Shown: positions 7,403 through 18,192 of the stretch, in pieces | How the letters are laid out: each line of letters opens with the position of its first letter | Numbering within the stretch: the first letter of the stretch is position 1 | Assembly: GCA_900752905.1 (NCBI GenBank) | Contig: CAADWX010000025.1 | Coordinates: 6,978 to 70,977 of the forward strand | Direction: 5' to 3' | DNA: 64,000 nucleotides | Origin: Bacilli bacterium | GTDB taxonomy: Bacteria > Bacillota_I > Bacilli_A > RF39 > UBA660 | Notes under the pieces: generated by a model | Seen by the model: the letters and a program-made list of their open reading frames with translations, nothing else | Told to the model about the DNA's origin: nothing | Databases searched by the model: none | Program-made: the position numbers and the translations under genes

Positions 7403-7420
7403 TTAAAAATATGTTAGAAT
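7392..7420 (+). promoter_or_regulatory. Sigma-A promoter of rplJ-rplL, overlapping the rplA stop
   Basis: TTGACT (7392-7397), 17-bp spacer, TAGAAT (7415-7420). It starts a separate transcript that carries the L10 leader. Confidence 0.75.
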
Positions 7421-7448
7421 TAAATTGTTTCTTGAAAAATATATATTA

Positions 7449-7560
7449 ATACCGTAGACAGTAGGTGCTATTAGCTTAATTTCCTACCGAGGATCTTAAA
7501 TAAATTTTTAAGTCTTTGGCCTTACTGTGAAAAGTTAGGCCTTTTTTATACGGTGACTCT
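7449..7560 (+). promoter_or_regulatory. L10 leader RNA
   Basis: The block ACCGTAGACAGTAGGTGCT, then TTTCCTACCGAGG, matches the Firmicutes ribosomal protein L10 leader, to which the L10(L12)4 complex binds for autogenous control. The leader ends in the attenuator hairpin at 7518-7547. Confidence 0.85.
7518..7547 (+). terminator. Attenuator in the L10 leader
   Basis: GGCCTTAC / GTTAGGCC stem (one mismatch) followed by six T, about 36 bases before rplJ. Likely the output switch of the leader. Confidence 0.75.
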
Positions 7561-7582
7561 AAAAAAATGAGGAGGTGCTAAA

Positions 7583-8074
7583 ATGGCAAACCAAAAGATA
7601 ATTGAAAGAAAATCTCAAACAGTATCAGAAATAGCTGATAAAATTAAAAATTCAAGTTCGGTTGTATTCTTTGAATATAGAGGACTTACTGTTGGAGAAA
7701 CAAATGCTTTAAGAAAAATCTTAAAAGAAACAAATTCAGAGTATAAAGTTTACAAAAACACACTTGCATCACGTGCTCTTGATTCTTTAAACATTGATTT
7801 AAAAGAACACATGAATGGTCCAAAGGCTATCGCTTTTGGTACAGATGCAATCGCACCAATTAAAGCTTTAAGTGATTTTGCAAAAACTCATAAAGCTTTA
7901 GAATTAAAAGTTGGTATCGTTGATGGTGAAATAGCTGATGAAAAAATGTTAAAAGAATTAGCTGCTATACCATCAAGAGAAGGATTACTTACAATGTTTG
8001 CTTCTGGTTTAATGCAACATGTAAGAGACTTCGCAATATGCTTAGATTTACATAGTAAAAATTTAGAAAAATAA
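7583..8074 (+). CDS. rplJ: 50S ribosomal protein L10
   Basis: 163 residues. The N-terminal rRNA-binding domain begins KIIERKSQTVSEIADKI and includes YRGLTVGETNALR. The C-terminal helix that carries the L7/L12 dimers ends at HSKNLEK. L10 is the base of the ribosomal stalk. It starts with ATG after GAGGAGGTG and is followed by rplL after 25 bases, in one transcript from the promoter at 7392-7420. Confidence 0.97.
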   Translation: MANQKIIERKSQTVSEIADKIKNSSSVVFFEYRGLTVGETNALRKILKETNSEYKVYKNTLASRALDSLNIDLKEHMNGPKAIAFGTDAIAPIKALSDFAKTHKALELKVGIVDGEIADEKMLKELAAIPSREGLLTMFASGLMQHVRDFAICLDLHSKNLEK

Positions 8075-8099
8075 TTTATAGGAAAGTGGGGAATTTAAA

Positions 8100-8465
8100 A
8101 TGGCAAAAATAAGCGCAAAAGAAATTATTGATTCACTAAAAGAAATGACTCTTTTAGAAATTAAAGAAGTAGTAGATTTAATGAAAGAAGAACTTGGTGT
8201 TGATCCAAGTGCAGTAGCTGTAGCTGCAGCACCTGTAGCAGCAGTTGAAGAAGGACCAAGCACATTTAATGTTGTATTAACAGCTGCTGGAGCAAACAAA
8301 ATTGCTGTTATCAAATTAGTTCGTGAAATTACTGGTTTAGGATTAAAAGAAGCTAAAGACTTAGCTGATAACGGTGGAGTTGTTAAAGAAAAAGCTGCTA
8401 AAGAAGAAGCAGAAGGATTAAAAGCTCAATTTGAAGAAGCTGGAGCTACTATTGAATTACAATAA
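8100..8465 (+). CDS. rplL: 50S ribosomal protein L7/L12
   Basis: 121 residues. The N-terminal dimerisation helix (1-33) is followed by the Ala-rich hinge (about 39-50) and a C-terminal factor-binding domain with [21 protein letters not shown] and the final GATIELQ. Multiple dimers on L10 recruit translational GTPases. The start follows GGAAAGTGGGG. A hairpin with a weak T tail follows, which may trim read-through into downstream genes. Confidence 0.97.
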   Translation: MAKISAKEIIDSLKEMTLLEIKEVVDLMKEELGVDPSAVAVAAAPVAAVEEGPSTFNVVLTAAGANKIAVIKLVREITGLGLKEAKDLADNGGVVKEKAAKEEAEGLKAQFEEAGATIELQ

Positions 8466-8484
8466 TTTTTAAAATTAAGATTTT

Positions 8485-8514
8485 AGCCTATACTACAAAA
8501 AATGTGGTATGGGC
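8485..8514 (+). terminator. Hairpin after rplL, possible partial terminator
   Basis: AGCCTATACTACA / TGTGGTATGGGCT (two wobbles) followed by only a short, broken T run. It may set the high L12 to downstream ratio by partial termination or RNA processing. Confidence 0.5.
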
Positions 8515-8543
8515 TTTCATCGTCTTTAAAAGTAGGTGAAAAT

Positions 8544-9140
8544 ATGAGTCATTATTTTGAAAATGATAAAGAGCTAAAAAGCAATAAAAAGTTAAATAAA
8601 GTTATTATTAATGATATTGAATTTTCTTTTTTATCTGATAATGGAGTTTTTTCAAAACGTGGGCTTGATTATGGTACAAGAACGTTACTTGAAAATCTTG
8701 ATACAAAACATATTCATGGAAATATACTTGATTTTGGATGTGGATATGGTCCAATTGGAATTTATTTATCTAAAGTATGCAATTGTAGTGTTGATATGAT
8801 TGATATAAATAATAGAAGTCTTGAATTAGCACGTGAAAATTCAAATATTAATAATGTTAATACAAATATATTTTATAGTAATATTTATGAAAATATAAAT
8901 AAAAAGTATGATTTTATAATTTCAAATCCTCCTATTAGAGTTGGTAAGGAAATATTATATAAAATTTTGTTTGAGGCATATGATCATTTAAATGAAAATG
9001 GTGAATTATGGATTGTTATAAATAAGGATCAAGGTGCAAAGAGTGTTGTTAGAGATTTAGAAAAAAAATATGAGACAAGTATAATAGAAAAAAATAAGGG
9101 TTTTTATGTTATTTGCTCTAAAAGAATTGACACTTTGTAA
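8544..9140 (+). CDS. RsmC-like class I methyltransferase
   Basis: About 198 residues from the ATG at 8544, which follows AGTAGGTGA; a longer frame from 8502 has no ribosome site. Motif I is LDFGCGYGPIG, and the substrate motif is SNPPIRVGK, the NPP(F/I) type of N-methyltransferases acting on nucleobases. Length and sequence fit the single-domain RsmC/YbxB group (16S rRNA guanine-N2). YbxB lies between rplL and rpoB in Bacillus too, so position supports the call. Its last codons contain the rpoB promoter. Confidence 0.85.
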   Translation: MSHYFENDKELKSNKKLNKVIINDIEFSFLSDNGVFSKRGLDYGTRTLLENLDTKHIHGNILDFGCGYGPIGIYLSKVCNCSVDMIDINNRSLELARENSNINNVNTNIFYSNIYENINKKYDFIISNPPIRVGKEILYKILFEAYDHLNENGELWIVINKDQGAKSVVRDLEKKYETSIIEKNKGFYVICSKRIDTL

Positions 9141-9155
9141 TTATTTTGTTAAAAT
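9127..9155 (+). promoter_or_regulatory. Sigma-A promoter of rpoB-rpoC
   Basis: Consensus TTGACA (9127-9132), 17-bp spacer, TAAAAT (9150-9155). It overlaps the stop of the methyltransferase gene. A 14-bp palindrome ATATACGCGTATAT lies at 9170-9183 in the leader. Confidence 0.75.
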
Positions 9156-9227
9156 TATAAATTGGTGGCATATACGCGTATATATATGTTAGATCTTTAA
9201 AAAAATTTAGTATATAGGGGTGAAACA

Positions 9228-12200
9228 GTGGCTTATACAGTTAAAAAGTTTGGAGATCATAGAGAAAGAAGAAGTTATGCGAAAACTAAAAACGCAGTTG
9301 AATTAGGTAATTTACTTGAAATTCAAAAAAAATCATATAATTGGTTTATTACAGATGGTATAAAAGAAGTATTTGATGATATTTTTCCAGTTGATAGTTT
9401 TACTGGAAATCTTTCATTAGAATTTGGTGATTATTCATTTGATGAACCAAGATATAGTATAAAGGGTTGTAAAGAAAGATATGCAACTTATGCAGCTCCT
9501 TTAAAAGTTGAAGCTCGTTTATTTAACCATGAAACTGGTGAGGTAAAGGAACAAGAAATTTATTTAGGTGATATGCCTATAATGACAGATGGTGGTTCAT
9601 TTATCATTAATGGTGCAGAAAGAGTAATTGTATCTCAATTAGTTCGTTCACCTAGTGCATATTATGGAAAAGAAACGGATAAAAATGGGCGTGTTGTAAT
9701 TACATCACAAATCATTCCTAACAGGGGAACTTGGCTTGAATATGAATTAGATGCTAGGGATGTAATTTATGTTAGAATTGATAGAACTAGAAAAGTACCA
9801 GTTACTACATTATTAAGAGCAATTGGTTTATCTAGTGATGATGATATAATTGATTTATTTGGTGAGAATAAATTTATAGATTATACTTTAGCAAAAGATA
9901 CTAATAAAAATACAGATGAGGCTTTAATTGATATTCATTCAAAATTAAGGCCTGGTGAACCTTCTACATTAGATAGTGCTAAAAATCAATTAATTACAAG
10001 ATTTTTTGATGCATTTAAATATGATTTAGCTCATGTAGGACGTTATAAATTTAATAAGAAGCTAAATGTTATGAATCGTTTGCTTGGATGCAAATTAGCT
10101 GAAGATATTTCTGTTGATGGTAAAGTTGTAGCAGCAAAAGATACTGTTATTGATAAACAAACTCTTGAAAATTTAAAACCTATTTTTGAGGGTGGATATG
10201 GAACTGTTGAAACATTAATTAATAATGAACTTGATACTTATAATAAGGTTCAAATTGTTAAAGTTTATTCTAAAAAAGAGCCTGAAAAGGTTGTAAAAAT
10301 AATTGGTAATGATCCAACGATTGATATTAGAAGATTAACAGTATCAGATATTTATGCATCAGTTTCTTATTATTTAAATTTACTTGATGGTATTGGTACT
10401 ATTGATGAAATTGATCACTTATCAAATAGACGTGTTCGTCAAGTAGGTGAATTATTACAAAATCAATTTAAAATTGGTATTAGTCGTATAGAAAGAGTAA
10501 TTAGAGATAGAATGTCTACTCAAGAAATTACTGAAGTAACGCCAAAATCTTTAATTAATATAAGACCACTTACTGCTGCAATAAAGGAATTCTTTGGTTC
10601 GTCACAATTGTCTCAATTTATGGATCAAACAAATCCTATAGCAGAACTTACTCATAAAAGACGTTTAAGCTCTTTAGGACCTGGTGGACTTTCTCGTGAT
10701 AGAGCTGGTATGGAAGTTCGTGACGTTAATCCATCTCATTATGGAAGACTTTGTCCAGTTGAATCTCCTGAAGGACCAAACATTGGTTTAATTACATCAC
10801 TTGCAAGTTATGCTAAAATAGATGATTATGGATTTATAATGACACCTTATCGTAAAGTTAATGACGGTGTTGTTACAGATGAAATAGTATATATGACTGC
10901 AGATGAAGAAATTGATTATTATATAGCAACTGCTGTAATTAAATTAGATGATAATAATAAAATTACAGATATTGATGTTCCTGTTCGTTATAGAGGGGAA
11001 AATTTAATAGTAGATAGTAGCAAAGTTGATTACATGGATGTTTCTCCACAACAAGTTGTATCAGTTACAACTCAAGCTATACCATTCCTTGAACATGATG
11101 ATGGTAAAAGAGCATTAATGGGTTCAAACATGCAACGTCAAGCAATTCCACTTATTAAACCTGAAGCTCCAATTGTAGGAACTGGTGTAGAAGCAATTGC
11201 TGCTCGTGATTCAGGTGTTGTTATTATTGCTAAAGCTGATGGTGTTGTTGATTATGTTGATGGACGTAAGATAATAGTTAAGACTAAAGGTGGTATGGAT
11301 ACATATTATCTTGATGGTTATGAAAGAAGTAATAATGGTACATGCTATCATCAAAAACCTATTGTTAAAAAAGGTGACAAAGTTACAGCTGGTGAAGTAA
11401 TTGGTGATGGACCAGCAACTGAAAAAGGTGAAATGGCTCTTGGACGTAATGTTAAAGTTGCATTTATGAACTATAATGGTTATAACTATGAAGATGCAGT
11501 TATATTAAATGAAAGATTAGTAAAAGATGATGCATTTACATCTATTCATATAGAAGAATATGAATTAGAGTGTCGTGATACTAAACTTGGACCAGAAGAG
11601 TTTACAAGAGATATCCCAAATGTTGGAGAAGATGCTCGTCGTAACCTTGATGATTCTGGTATTATTAGAGTAGGTACTGAAGTAAAAAATGGTGATATTT
11701 TAGTTGGTAAAGTAACTCCAAAAGGTATGGCAGAACTTACATCTGAGGAAAAATTATTACATGCAATATTTGGTGAAAAAACAAGAGAAGTAAGAGATTC
11801 TTCATTACGTGTACCAAATGGTGGTGAAGGTATTGTTTATGATATTAAAATATTCACAAAAGAAGATTGCGATGAACTTCCTGCTGGTGTTTCTAAAATA
11901 GTTAGAGTTTATATTGCTCAAAAGAGAAAAATAACTGTAGGAGATAAAATGGCAGGACGTCATGGTAATAAAGGGGTTGTATCACTTATTTTACCAGAAG
12001 AAGATATGCCATATTTACCAAATGGTGAAACAGTAGATATCTTACTTAATCCACTTGGAGTTCCATCTCGTATGAATTTAGGTCAAATTTTGGAAATGCA
12101 TTTAGGTATGGCTGCAAAAGAACTTGGTATTTATGTTGCTACACCAGTATTTGATGGTGCAACTAAAGATGAGATTGTAGATGCATTAAAAGAAGCAGGA

Positions 12201-12860
12201 CTTGATGAAGATGGTAAGACTATTTTACGTGATGGACGTACTGGTGAACCATTTGATAATCGTATAAGTGTAGGTATAATGTATTTCATTAAATTACACC
12301 ATATGGTTGATGATAAATTACATGCTAGATCTACAGGACCATACTCACTTGTAACTCAACAACCTTTAGGTGGTAAAGCTCAATTTGGTGGTCAAAGATT
12401 TGGAGAAATGGAAGTTTGGGCGCTTTATGCATATGGTGCTGCTCATGTTCTTCAAGAAATGATGACTGTTAAATCTGATGATGTTGTTGGACGTGTTAAA
12501 GTTTATGAATCATTGGTTAAAGGATTGCCTCTTCCAACAAGTGGTGTTCCAGAAAGCTTTAGAGTTTTAATAAAAGAATTCCAAGCATTAGGTCTTGATA
12601 TCACTGTACTTGATAATGAAGGAAAATTCGTTGATGTAAAAGAGTTGGAAGCTGAAGAGGAAGATATGTTAAATTCTTCTGAAATAATAGATGCTTCTAC
12701 ACTTCCAGAACCAGATGAACCTGAAGATTCTGTTGATGATGAAGAAGAATTTGACGATTTAGATGATATTTTAGATGATGAATTAGATGAGAAATTCTTA
12801 AAGGAAATGGAGAATGGATCTGATGAATATGAATTTACTGATGAGGGGGTTGAGGATTAA
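9228..12860 (+). CDS. rpoB: RNA polymerase subunit beta
   Basis: 1210 residues, starting at GTG after AGGGGTGA. The rifampicin region is wild-type in form ([13 protein letters not shown], then [12 protein letters not shown]), followed by [24 protein letters not shown]. The C-terminal clamp and switch region has [31 protein letters not shown]. An acidic tail of about 55 residues rich in Asp and Glu follows, longer than the catalytic core needs. Forms the catalytic core of RNA polymerase with rpoC, whose ATG overlaps the rpoB stop by one base (TAATG), so the two are translationally coupled. Confidence 0.98.
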   Translation: MAYTVKKFGDHRERRSYAKTKNAVELGNLLEIQKKSYNWFITDGIKEVFDDIFPVDSFTGNLSLEFGDYSFDEPRYSIKGCKERYATYAAPLKVEARLFNHETGEVKEQEIYLGDMPIMTDGGSFIINGAERVIVSQLVRSPSAYYGKETDKNGRVVITSQIIPNRGTWLEYELDARDVIYVRIDRTRKVPVTTLLRAIGLSSDDDIIDLFGENKFIDYTLAKDTNKNTDEALIDIHSKLRPGEPSTLDSAKNQLITRFFDAFKYDLAHVGRYKFNKKLNVMNRLLGCKLAEDISVDGKVVAAKDTVIDKQTLENLKPIFEGGYGTVETLINNELDTYNKVQIVKVYSKKEPEKVVKIIGNDPTIDIRRLTVSDIYASVSYYLNLLDGIGTIDEIDHLSNRRVRQVGELLQNQFKIGISRIERVIRDRMSTQEITEVTPKSLINIRPLTAAIKEFFGSSQLSQFMDQTNPIAELTHKRRLSSLGPGGLSRDRAGMEVRDVNPSHYGRLCPVESPEGPNIGLITSLASYAKIDDYGFIMTPYRKVNDGVVTDEIVYMTADEEIDYYIATAVIKLDDNNKITDIDVPVRYRGENLIVDSSKVDYMDVSPQQVVSVTTQAIPFLEHDDGKRALMGSNMQRQAIPLIKPEAPIVGTGVEAIAARDSGVVIIAKADGVVDYVDGRKIIVKTKGGMDTYYLDGYERSNNGTCYHQKPIVKKGDKVTAGEVIGDGPATEKGEMALGRNVKVAFMNYNGYNYEDAVILNERLVKDDAFTSIHIEEYELECRDTKLGPEEFTRDIPNVGEDARRNLDDSGIIRVGTEVKNGDILVGKVTPKGMAELTSEEKLLHAIFGEKTREVRDSSLRVPNGGEGIVYDIKIFTKEDCDELPAGVSKIVRVYIAQKRKITVGDKMAGRHGNKGVVSLILPEEDMPYLPNGETVDILLNPLGVPSRMNLGQILEMHLGMAAKELGIYVATPVFDGATKDEIVDALKEAGLDEDGKTILRDGRTGEPFDNRISVGIMYFIKLHHMVDDKLHARSTGPYSLVTQQPLGGKAQFGGQRFGEMEVWALYAYGAAHVLQEMMTVKSDDVVGRVKVYESLVKGLPLPTSGVPESFRVLIKEFQALGLDITVLDNEGKFVDVKELEAEEEDMLNSSEIIDASTLPEPDEPEDSVDDEEEFDDLDDILDDELDEKFLKEMENGSDEYEFTDEGVED

Positions 12861-15800
12861 TGGATGCTAATAATTTTGAAGGTTTAAAAATTGCGATTGC
12901 CTCTCCTGAAAGAATCAGAGAATGGTCACATGGTGAGGTAAAAAAAGCTGAAACTATAAATTATCGTACATTAAAACCAGAAAAAGATGGACTTTTCTGT
13001 GAAAAAATATTTGGTCCAACAAAAGATTATGAATGTTCTTGTGGTAAATATAAAAGATTAAGATATAAGAATATCGTATGTGATAGATGTGGAGTAGAAG
13101 TTACTCGTTCTAAAGTACGTCGTGAACGTATGGGACACATAGAGTTAGCTACTCCTGTATCTCATATTTGGTTCTTTAAAGGTGTACCTTCCCGTATGGG
13201 GCTTGTACTTGATATGTCTCCAAGAGATCTTGAAGAAGTATTATACTTTGTATCTTATGTTGTACTTGATCCTGGAAAAGCACCACTTGAAAAGAAACAA
13301 ACAATAAGCGATAAAGAATACCGTGCTTATTATGAAAAATATGGTAATGAGTTTAGAGTAGGTATGGGTGCTGAAGCTATAAAAGAACTTCTTATGCAAG
13401 TTGATCTTGAAAAAGAAGTTGCTGAAATAAAAGCTGAAATTGAAACAATTAAAGATACTGCTAGTCAAAAAAGAGTTCGTTTAATTAAAAGACTTGATGT
13501 GCTTGATGCATTCTTAGAGTCAGGTAATAAACCTGAATGGATGATAATGGATGTAATTCCTGTAATTCCTCCAGAACTTCGTCCAATGATTCAACTTGAT
13601 GGTGGTAGATTTGCAGCATCTGATTTAAATGATTTGTATAGACGTGTTATTAATCGTAATAATCGTTTGAAAAAATTATTAGAGCTTGGAGCTCCTTCTA
13701 TAATTGTTCAAAATGAAAAACGTATGCTTCAAGAAGCAGTTGATGCTTTATTTGATAATGGTAGACGTGGAAAAAATATAACTGGAGCTGGAAATAGACC
13801 TCTTAAATCATTATCAAGTATGTTAAAGGGAAAACAAGGACGTTTCCGTCAAAACTTACTTGGTAAACGTGTTGACTATTCTGGTCGTTCAGTTATTGTT
13901 GTTGGACCATCTCTTAAAATGTATGAATGTGGTATACCAAAAGAAATGGCTCTTGAATTATTTAAACCACATGTTATAAATGGATTGGTATCAAAGGAAA
14001 TAGCTTCTAATATAAAAGCTGCTAAAAAAATGATTGATAACCAAGATGAAAGAGTATGGGATATAGTTGAGGAAAAGATAAAAGAACATCCTGTAATGTT
14101 AAACCGTGCTCCAACACTTCATAGACTTGGTATTCAAGCATTCCAACCAAAATTAATAAATGGACGTGCTATTAGACTTCATCCACTTGTTTGTGCAGCA
14201 TTTAATGCTGATTTCGATGGAGACCAAATGGCAGTACATGTTCCAATTAGTGAAGAAGCACAAGCAGAAGCAAGAATTTTAATGCTTGGTGCTAATAATA
14301 TTTTGAAACCTTCTGATGGTAATCCAATTGTTACTCCAGGTCAGGATATGATATTAGGTAACTATTATATTACTATTGAAAAAGCTGGTGCTAAAGGAGA
14401 AGGAAGAATATTTAAATCTCCTGAAGAAGTATTATGTGCTTTAGGAAGAGGAGAGTTAGTATATCATACAAGAGTAGCTATTCCTGTTAAGTCATTTAAA
14501 CACAAAGTATTCCCAGATGTATATATGGATAAATACTTAGTAACTACTCCAGGTAAATTAATTTTTAATGAAATATTCCCAGATTCTTTCCAATATGTAA
14601 GTGAAGGAACTTCTGAAAATATAGAAAAAATTACTCCTGCAAAATTCTTTATAGATAGAGGTAAAAATATACCTGAAGAGATAAAGAATATGGAAATTAA
14701 TAAACCTTTTACAAAGGGTGTATTTAAAAAGTTAATTGCTCAAATATATAAGAGATATCAAACTACTGAAACATCTATTATGCTTGATAAATTAAAAGAT
14801 ATTGGATTTAAATATTCAACATTATCTGGTATTTCAATTGGTGTTGGAGATATTCATGAAACTGAAAAAAAACATGAAATAATTGATGCTGCTCACGACA
14901 AAGTTGCTTTAATAAATAAACAATTTAAACGTGGATTATTTACTGAAGAAGAAAGATATCAAACTGTTGTTCAAACATGGAGCGAAGCAAAAGATAAAAT
15001 TGCTGCTGAGCTTGCTAATATCATTAATAATGATAGAGAAAATTCTATTTCTATGATGATTGAATCAGGTGCTCGTGGTGATTTAGGAAACTATAACCAA
15101 ATGGCTGGTATGAGAGGACTTATGGCAAAACCAACTGGTGCGCCAGATGAAATTCCAATTACATCTTCATTCCTTGAAGGTGAAAGTGTTTCTGAATTCT
15201 TTGCTGCAACTCATGGTATAAGAAAAGGATTCGTTGATACAGCTTTAAAAACTGCAGATGCAGGATACTTAACAAGACGTCTTGTTGATGTAGCACAAGA
15301 TATAATTGTTAAAGAGGATGATTGTGGTACTGATCAAGGTGTTGTAGTTGAGGCATTTATGAATCAAGATGGTACTGAAGTTGAATCATTAAGAAATCGT
15401 ATTGTGGGAAGATTTACTTCTAAGAAAGTAATAAATCCTGAAACAAAAGATGTTATTGCTGATAAGAATACATATATAACTGAACAAATAGCTGACAAAA
15501 TTATTTCTGCAGGTATTACAAAGGTTCCAATTAGAACAGTTCTTACTTGTAAATCTAAACATGGTGTATGTGCTAAATGTTATGGTCGTAACCTTGCTAC
15601 AGGATTTATGGTTGAAGTTGGTGAAGCTGTTGGTATTATGGCTGCTCAATCAATTGGTGAACCAGGTACACAACTTACAATGCGTACTATTAACTCTGGT
15701 GGTGTTGCTGGAGATGATATTACTCAAGGTTTACCTCGTGTTCAAGAATTATTTGAAGCTCGTAATCCAAAAGGAAAAGCAACAATTTCAGAAATTAATG

Positions 15801-16492
15801 GTACAATTACAGATATAGTTGATCAAAATGGTAAATTTATTGTATCTGTTAAAAATGATGTTGAAACAAAAGAACATACAACTAACTATGGAGCTAAATT
15901 AGCTGTTAAAGTTGGGGATAATGTTGTTGCAGGTCAAAGACTTACACATGGTGCTATATCTCCAAAAGAATTATTAGTTGTAACTGATCCAAATACTGTT
16001 CAACAATATATATTACTTGAAATCCAAAAGGTTTATGGCTCTCAAGGTGTTGATATTAATGATAAGCACGTTGAAATTATTGCTAAACGTATGATTTCTA
16101 AGATTAAAATTGTTACTTCCGGAAATTCAATGTTCTTACCTGGTACAATGGTTGATATTAATGAATTTACTGATGTTAATAAGAATTTAATACTTGAAGG
16201 AAAGACTCCAGCAACAGGTAGACCAGTTCTTCTTGGTATTACAAAAGCATCTCTTGAAACTGATTCATTCTTATCTGCTGCTTCATTCCAAGAAACAACA
16301 AAGATATTAACTGATGCAGCAATTCATGGAAAAGTTGATCATTTAAATGGTTTAAAAGAAAATGTTATATTAGGTAAATTAATACCTGCTGGTACAGGTG
16401 CTAAAAAATATAAGAATTGTGATTATAAATTAGAAAATGATGAAACTGATGAAGAACCATTAGAGGCATTAGAAGAACAATTAATGGATTAA
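12860..16492 (+). CDS. rpoC: RNA polymerase subunit beta-prime
   Basis: 1210 residues. Zinc ribbon 1 uses C59, C61, C74 and C77 ([11 protein letters not shown]...CDRCG). The catalytic Mg site is [14 protein letters not shown], and the bridge and trigger region includes [19 protein letters not shown]. Zinc site 2 has [13 protein letters not shown], and the switch region includes [23 protein letters not shown]. The fork and clamp parts are complete with no insertion. The gene closes the operon and is followed at once by a perfect palindromic terminator. Confidence 0.98.
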   Translation: MDANNFEGLKIAIASPERIREWSHGEVKKAETINYRTLKPEKDGLFCEKIFGPTKDYECSCGKYKRLRYKNIVCDRCGVEVTRSKVRRERMGHIELATPVSHIWFFKGVPSRMGLVLDMSPRDLEEVLYFVSYVVLDPGKAPLEKKQTISDKEYRAYYEKYGNEFRVGMGAEAIKELLMQVDLEKEVAEIKAEIETIKDTASQKRVRLIKRLDVLDAFLESGNKPEWMIMDVIPVIPPELRPMIQLDGGRFAASDLNDLYRRVINRNNRLKKLLELGAPSIIVQNEKRMLQEAVDALFDNGRRGKNITGAGNRPLKSLSSMLKGKQGRFRQNLLGKRVDYSGRSVIVVGPSLKMYECGIPKEMALELFKPHVINGLVSKEIASNIKAAKKMIDNQDERVWDIVEEKIKEHPVMLNRAPTLHRLGIQAFQPKLINGRAIRLHPLVCAAFNADFDGDQMAVHVPISEEAQAEARILMLGANNILKPSDGNPIVTPGQDMILGNYYITIEKAGAKGEGRIFKSPEEVLCALGRGELVYHTRVAIPVKSFKHKVFPDVYMDKYLVTTPGKLIFNEIFPDSFQYVSEGTSENIEKITPAKFFIDRGKNIPEEIKNMEINKPFTKGVFKKLIAQIYKRYQTTETSIMLDKLKDIGFKYSTLSGISIGVGDIHETEKKHEIIDAAHDKVALINKQFKRGLFTEEERYQTVVQTWSEAKDKIAAELANIINNDRENSISMMIESGARGDLGNYNQMAGMRGLMAKPTGAPDEIPITSSFLEGESVSEFFAATHGIRKGFVDTALKTADAGYLTRRLVDVAQDIIVKEDDCGTDQGVVVEAFMNQDGTEVESLRNRIVGRFTSKKVINPETKDVIADKNTYITEQIADKIISAGITKVPIRTVLTCKSKHGVCAKCYGRNLATGFMVEVGEAVGIMAAQSIGEPGTQLTMRTINSGGVAGDDITQGLPRVQELFEARNPKGKATISEINGTITDIVDQNGKFIVSVKNDVETKEHTTNYGAKLAVKVGDNVVAGQRLTHGAISPKELLVVTDPNTVQQYILLEIQKVYGSQGVDINDKHVEIIAKRMISKIKIVTSGNSMFLPGTMVDINEFTDVNKNLILEGKTPATGRPVLLGITKASLETDSFLSAASFQETTKILTDAAIHGKVDHLNGLKENVILGKLIPAGTGAKKYKNCDYKLENDETDEEPLEALEEQLMD

Positions 16493-16518
16493 AGCTTAAG
16501 ATATCTTAAGCTTTTTTT
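16492..16518 (+). terminator. Terminator of rpoBC
   Basis: Perfect palindrome AAGCTTAAGAT / ATCTTAAGCTT ending in seven T; it touches the rpoC stop. Confidence 0.85.
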
Positions 16519-16519
16519 C

Positions 16520-16548
16520 TTGACTTATTTTCATATATTGTTTATACT
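16520..16548 (+). promoter_or_regulatory. Sigma-A promoter TTGACT-17-TATACT
   Basis: -35 at 16520-16525 and -10 at 16543-16548, directly after the rpoBC terminator and before the zinc-ribbon gene. Confidence 0.75.
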
Positions 16549-16573
16549 GGTTTTAGAAATGAGGAGGAATAAT

Positions 16574-17323
16574 ATGTTTTGTACAAAATGTGGTACTAAG
16601 AATAATGATGGTGCAAAATTTTGCATTAAATGTGGAGAAAGATTTAATATGGTTGTTTCAAATAAAAAGAAAGATAAAGAAAATTTATTTGTTAGTTATT
16701 TTAAAAACTTATTTAAATTTGTGACTAAACCAGCAACGTTTTTAAATGAAAAGAATAAGCTAGAAGATACAGGAAAATCATTTGTATATGCTGGAATAAG
16801 TACAGGAATGATGGTTGTTGTTAATATTTTAATTAAACTTATATATGCGGGTATATATTCTGTAAAATTAAGTACAGCATTATATAAAGTAAATTTTGTT
16901 AAATATTTAAGTTTTCCTAAATTGATATTTTTAAATTTAAGTATATATGCTGCTATGATATTTGGTATTGCTGGAATTTTGACATTAGCAGGAGTAATTA
17001 TAAAGAAAAAAGTTAAGTATACTAAAATGCTTAGTTTAGTTTCTTTAGCAATTATACCTTATGCTATAGGTGCTATAATTTTTTATACATTGTTCTCGAC
17101 ATTTAGTACTTTTTTAGCTTTATTTGCTGGAGCAATTGGATTAATTTATACATTAATATTATTAGTATCTATGATTAATAAAGAATTTGAATTAAAGGAT
17201 AATAAAAAAATATATGTTAATGCAATAATATTTATTGTTTTATCTTTTTTCATTATTTTATATGTATATCTTGTATTGTATAAAGGCGTAAGCATTACAT
17301 ACAAATCTGATTTAAAAGCTTAA
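16574..17323 (+). CDS. Zinc-ribbon, multi-pass membrane protein (Yip1-like)
   Basis: 249 residues from the ATG at 16574, preceded by GAGGAGG. Residues 1-25 are a double CxxC zinc ribbon (MFCTKCGTKNNDGAKFCIKCG). A basic linker and about five hydrophobic helices follow (from about residue 75 to 245), arranged as in Yip1/DUF1282-type membrane proteins. Function unknown; zinc-ribbon membrane proteins of Firmicutes are often linked to envelope stress, but nothing here proves that. It has its own promoter and terminator. Another zinc-ribbon membrane protein lies at 19744-20826. Confidence 0.7.
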   Translation: MFCTKCGTKNNDGAKFCIKCGERFNMVVSNKKKDKENLFVSYFKNLFKFVTKPATFLNEKNKLEDTGKSFVYAGISTGMMVVVNILIKLIYAGIYSVKLSTALYKVNFVKYLSFPKLIFLNLSIYAAMIFGIAGILTLAGVIIKKKVKYTKMLSLVSLAIIPYAIGAIIFYTLFSTFSTFLALFAGAIGLIYTLILLVSMINKEFELKDNKKIYVNAIIFIVLSFFIILYVYLVLYKGVSITYKSDLKA

Positions 17324-17342
17324 AAATATTTAAAATTATTTG

Positions 17343-17369
17343 AATAAGGCATGTAAAGCCTTATTTTTT
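17343..17369 (+). terminator. Terminator
   Basis: AATAAGGC / GCCTTATT with a 7-nt loop and T run. Confidence 0.8.
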
Positions 17370-17391
17370 AATGGCTAAACGTTAAAAATTG

Positions 17392-17420
17392 TTGCATATT
17401 ATGTAATTTAGTGATACAAT
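17392..17420 (+). promoter_or_regulatory. Sigma-A promoter of rpsU
   Basis: TTGCAT (17392-17397), 17-bp spacer, TACAAT (17415-17420). Confidence 0.7.
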
Positions 17421-17452
17421 ACGAATAGTGTCGAAGAAGGGAGGGATTATCG

Positions 17453-17659
17453 ATGGCTACAGTAGTTGTTAAAAACGGAAATGTAGATAGTGCCTTAAGA
17501 ATTTTAAAACAAAGAAATGCAAAAGATGGTCACTCTAAAAAAATACGTGAAAGACAAGAAGGTTTCTTAAAACCAGGTGTAAAAAGAAGATTAGAAAAAG
17601 CTGAGAATACAAAAAACAGTAGAAAAAGAAATAGAGAAAAAAATAGAGAAAGATATTAA
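17453..17659 (+). CDS. rpsU: 30S ribosomal protein S21
   Basis: 68 residues. The Arg/Lys-rich C-terminal half (KKIRERQEGFLKPGVKRRLEK and a longer basic tail) and the N-terminal VVVKNGNVDSALRILK are typical. S21 sits near the 3' end of 16S rRNA and helps initiation. The tail is slightly longer than the common 57 residues. The ATG follows GGGAGGG. Followed by yqeY, the usual rpsU-yqeY pairing, with a terminator between them. Confidence 0.95.
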   Translation: MATVVVKNGNVDSALRILKQRNAKDGHSKKIRERQEGFLKPGVKRRLEKAENTKNSRKRNREKNRERY

Positions 17660-17682
17660 AAGCCATTTAGGCTTTTTATTTT
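17658..17682 (+). terminator. Terminator between rpsU and yqeY
   Basis: AAAAGCC / GGCTTTT with a 4-5 nt loop and T-rich tail; the yqeY ribosome site follows at once, so it may only reduce read-through. Confidence 0.65.
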
Positions 17683-17696
17683 AAGGAGATGCTAAT

Positions 17697-18140
17697 ATGA
17701 GAGAAAGAATTTTAAATGATATTAAAGAAGCAATGAAAGCTCAAGACAAGGAACTATTGAGTGTAATTCGTATGGTTAAAGGTGCAATGCAACTTGAAGA
17801 GATTAACTTAAAAAGAGAATTAAATGATGATGAAGTAATATCAGTTATTCAAAAACAAATTAAAACACGAAAAGAATCAATTGAGGAATTTAAAAAAGCT
17901 AATAGAACTGATTTAGTTGAAAAAACTTCAAAAGAAGTTGAAATTTTAAATAAATATATGCCTGAACAGTTATCAGTTGAAGAGGTTAATAAAATAATTG
18001 ATGAAGCTTTTGAATTAATTAAGCCAACAAGTATGAAGGATATGGGAAAAATAATGTCAGAAATTAATCCAAAAATTAAAGGTAAAGCTGATATGTCTTA
18101 TGTTAGTTCTACAATAAAAGAAAAATTAAATAATATGTAA
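17697..18140 (+). CDS. yqeY: GatB/YqeY domain protein
   Basis: 147 residues, full length. It begins MRERILNDIKEAMKAQDKELLSVIRM and contains EEFKKANRTDLVEKTSKEVEILNKYMPEQLS, both characteristic of YqeY, and ends with the SYVSSTIKEKL helix. The fold resembles the tail domain of GatB, the tRNA-dependent amidotransferase subunit, and a tRNA-related role is assumed. It shares a transcript with rpsU through a leaky hairpin and is closed by a terminator at 18143-18171. Confidence 0.93.
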   Translation: MRERILNDIKEAMKAQDKELLSVIRMVKGAMQLEEINLKRELNDDEVISVIQKQIKTRKESIEEFKKANRTDLVEKTSKEVEILNKYMPEQLSVEEVNKIIDEAFELIKPTSMKDMGKIMSEINPKIKGKADMSYVSSTIKEKLNNM

Positions 18141-18142
18141 AA

Positions 18143-18171
18143 AACGACATGATATTCATGTTGTTTTTTTT
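18143..18171 (+). terminator. Terminator after yqeY
   Basis: AACGACATGA / TCATGTTGTT (one wobble) followed by seven T. A TATAAT at 18171-18176 lies at its edge. Confidence 0.75.
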
Positions 18172-18192
18172 ATAATCATACTTGGTGATATT

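Noticed and set aside
9170..9183. 14-bp palindrome ATATACGCGTATAT in the rpoB leader as an operator
   Set aside because: No known regulator or second copy; alternating AT/CG sequence can arise by chance. Kept only as a note in the promoter entry.
9228..16492. rpoB and rpoC products are both exactly 1210 residues
   Set aside because: The sequences are the normal, unrelated beta and beta-prime subunits; equal length is a coincidence.
17429..17435. Single 0A-box core TGTCGAA just after the rpsU promoter
   Set aside because: A lone seven-base match is expected by chance in a window of this size and rpsU control by Spo0A has no support.
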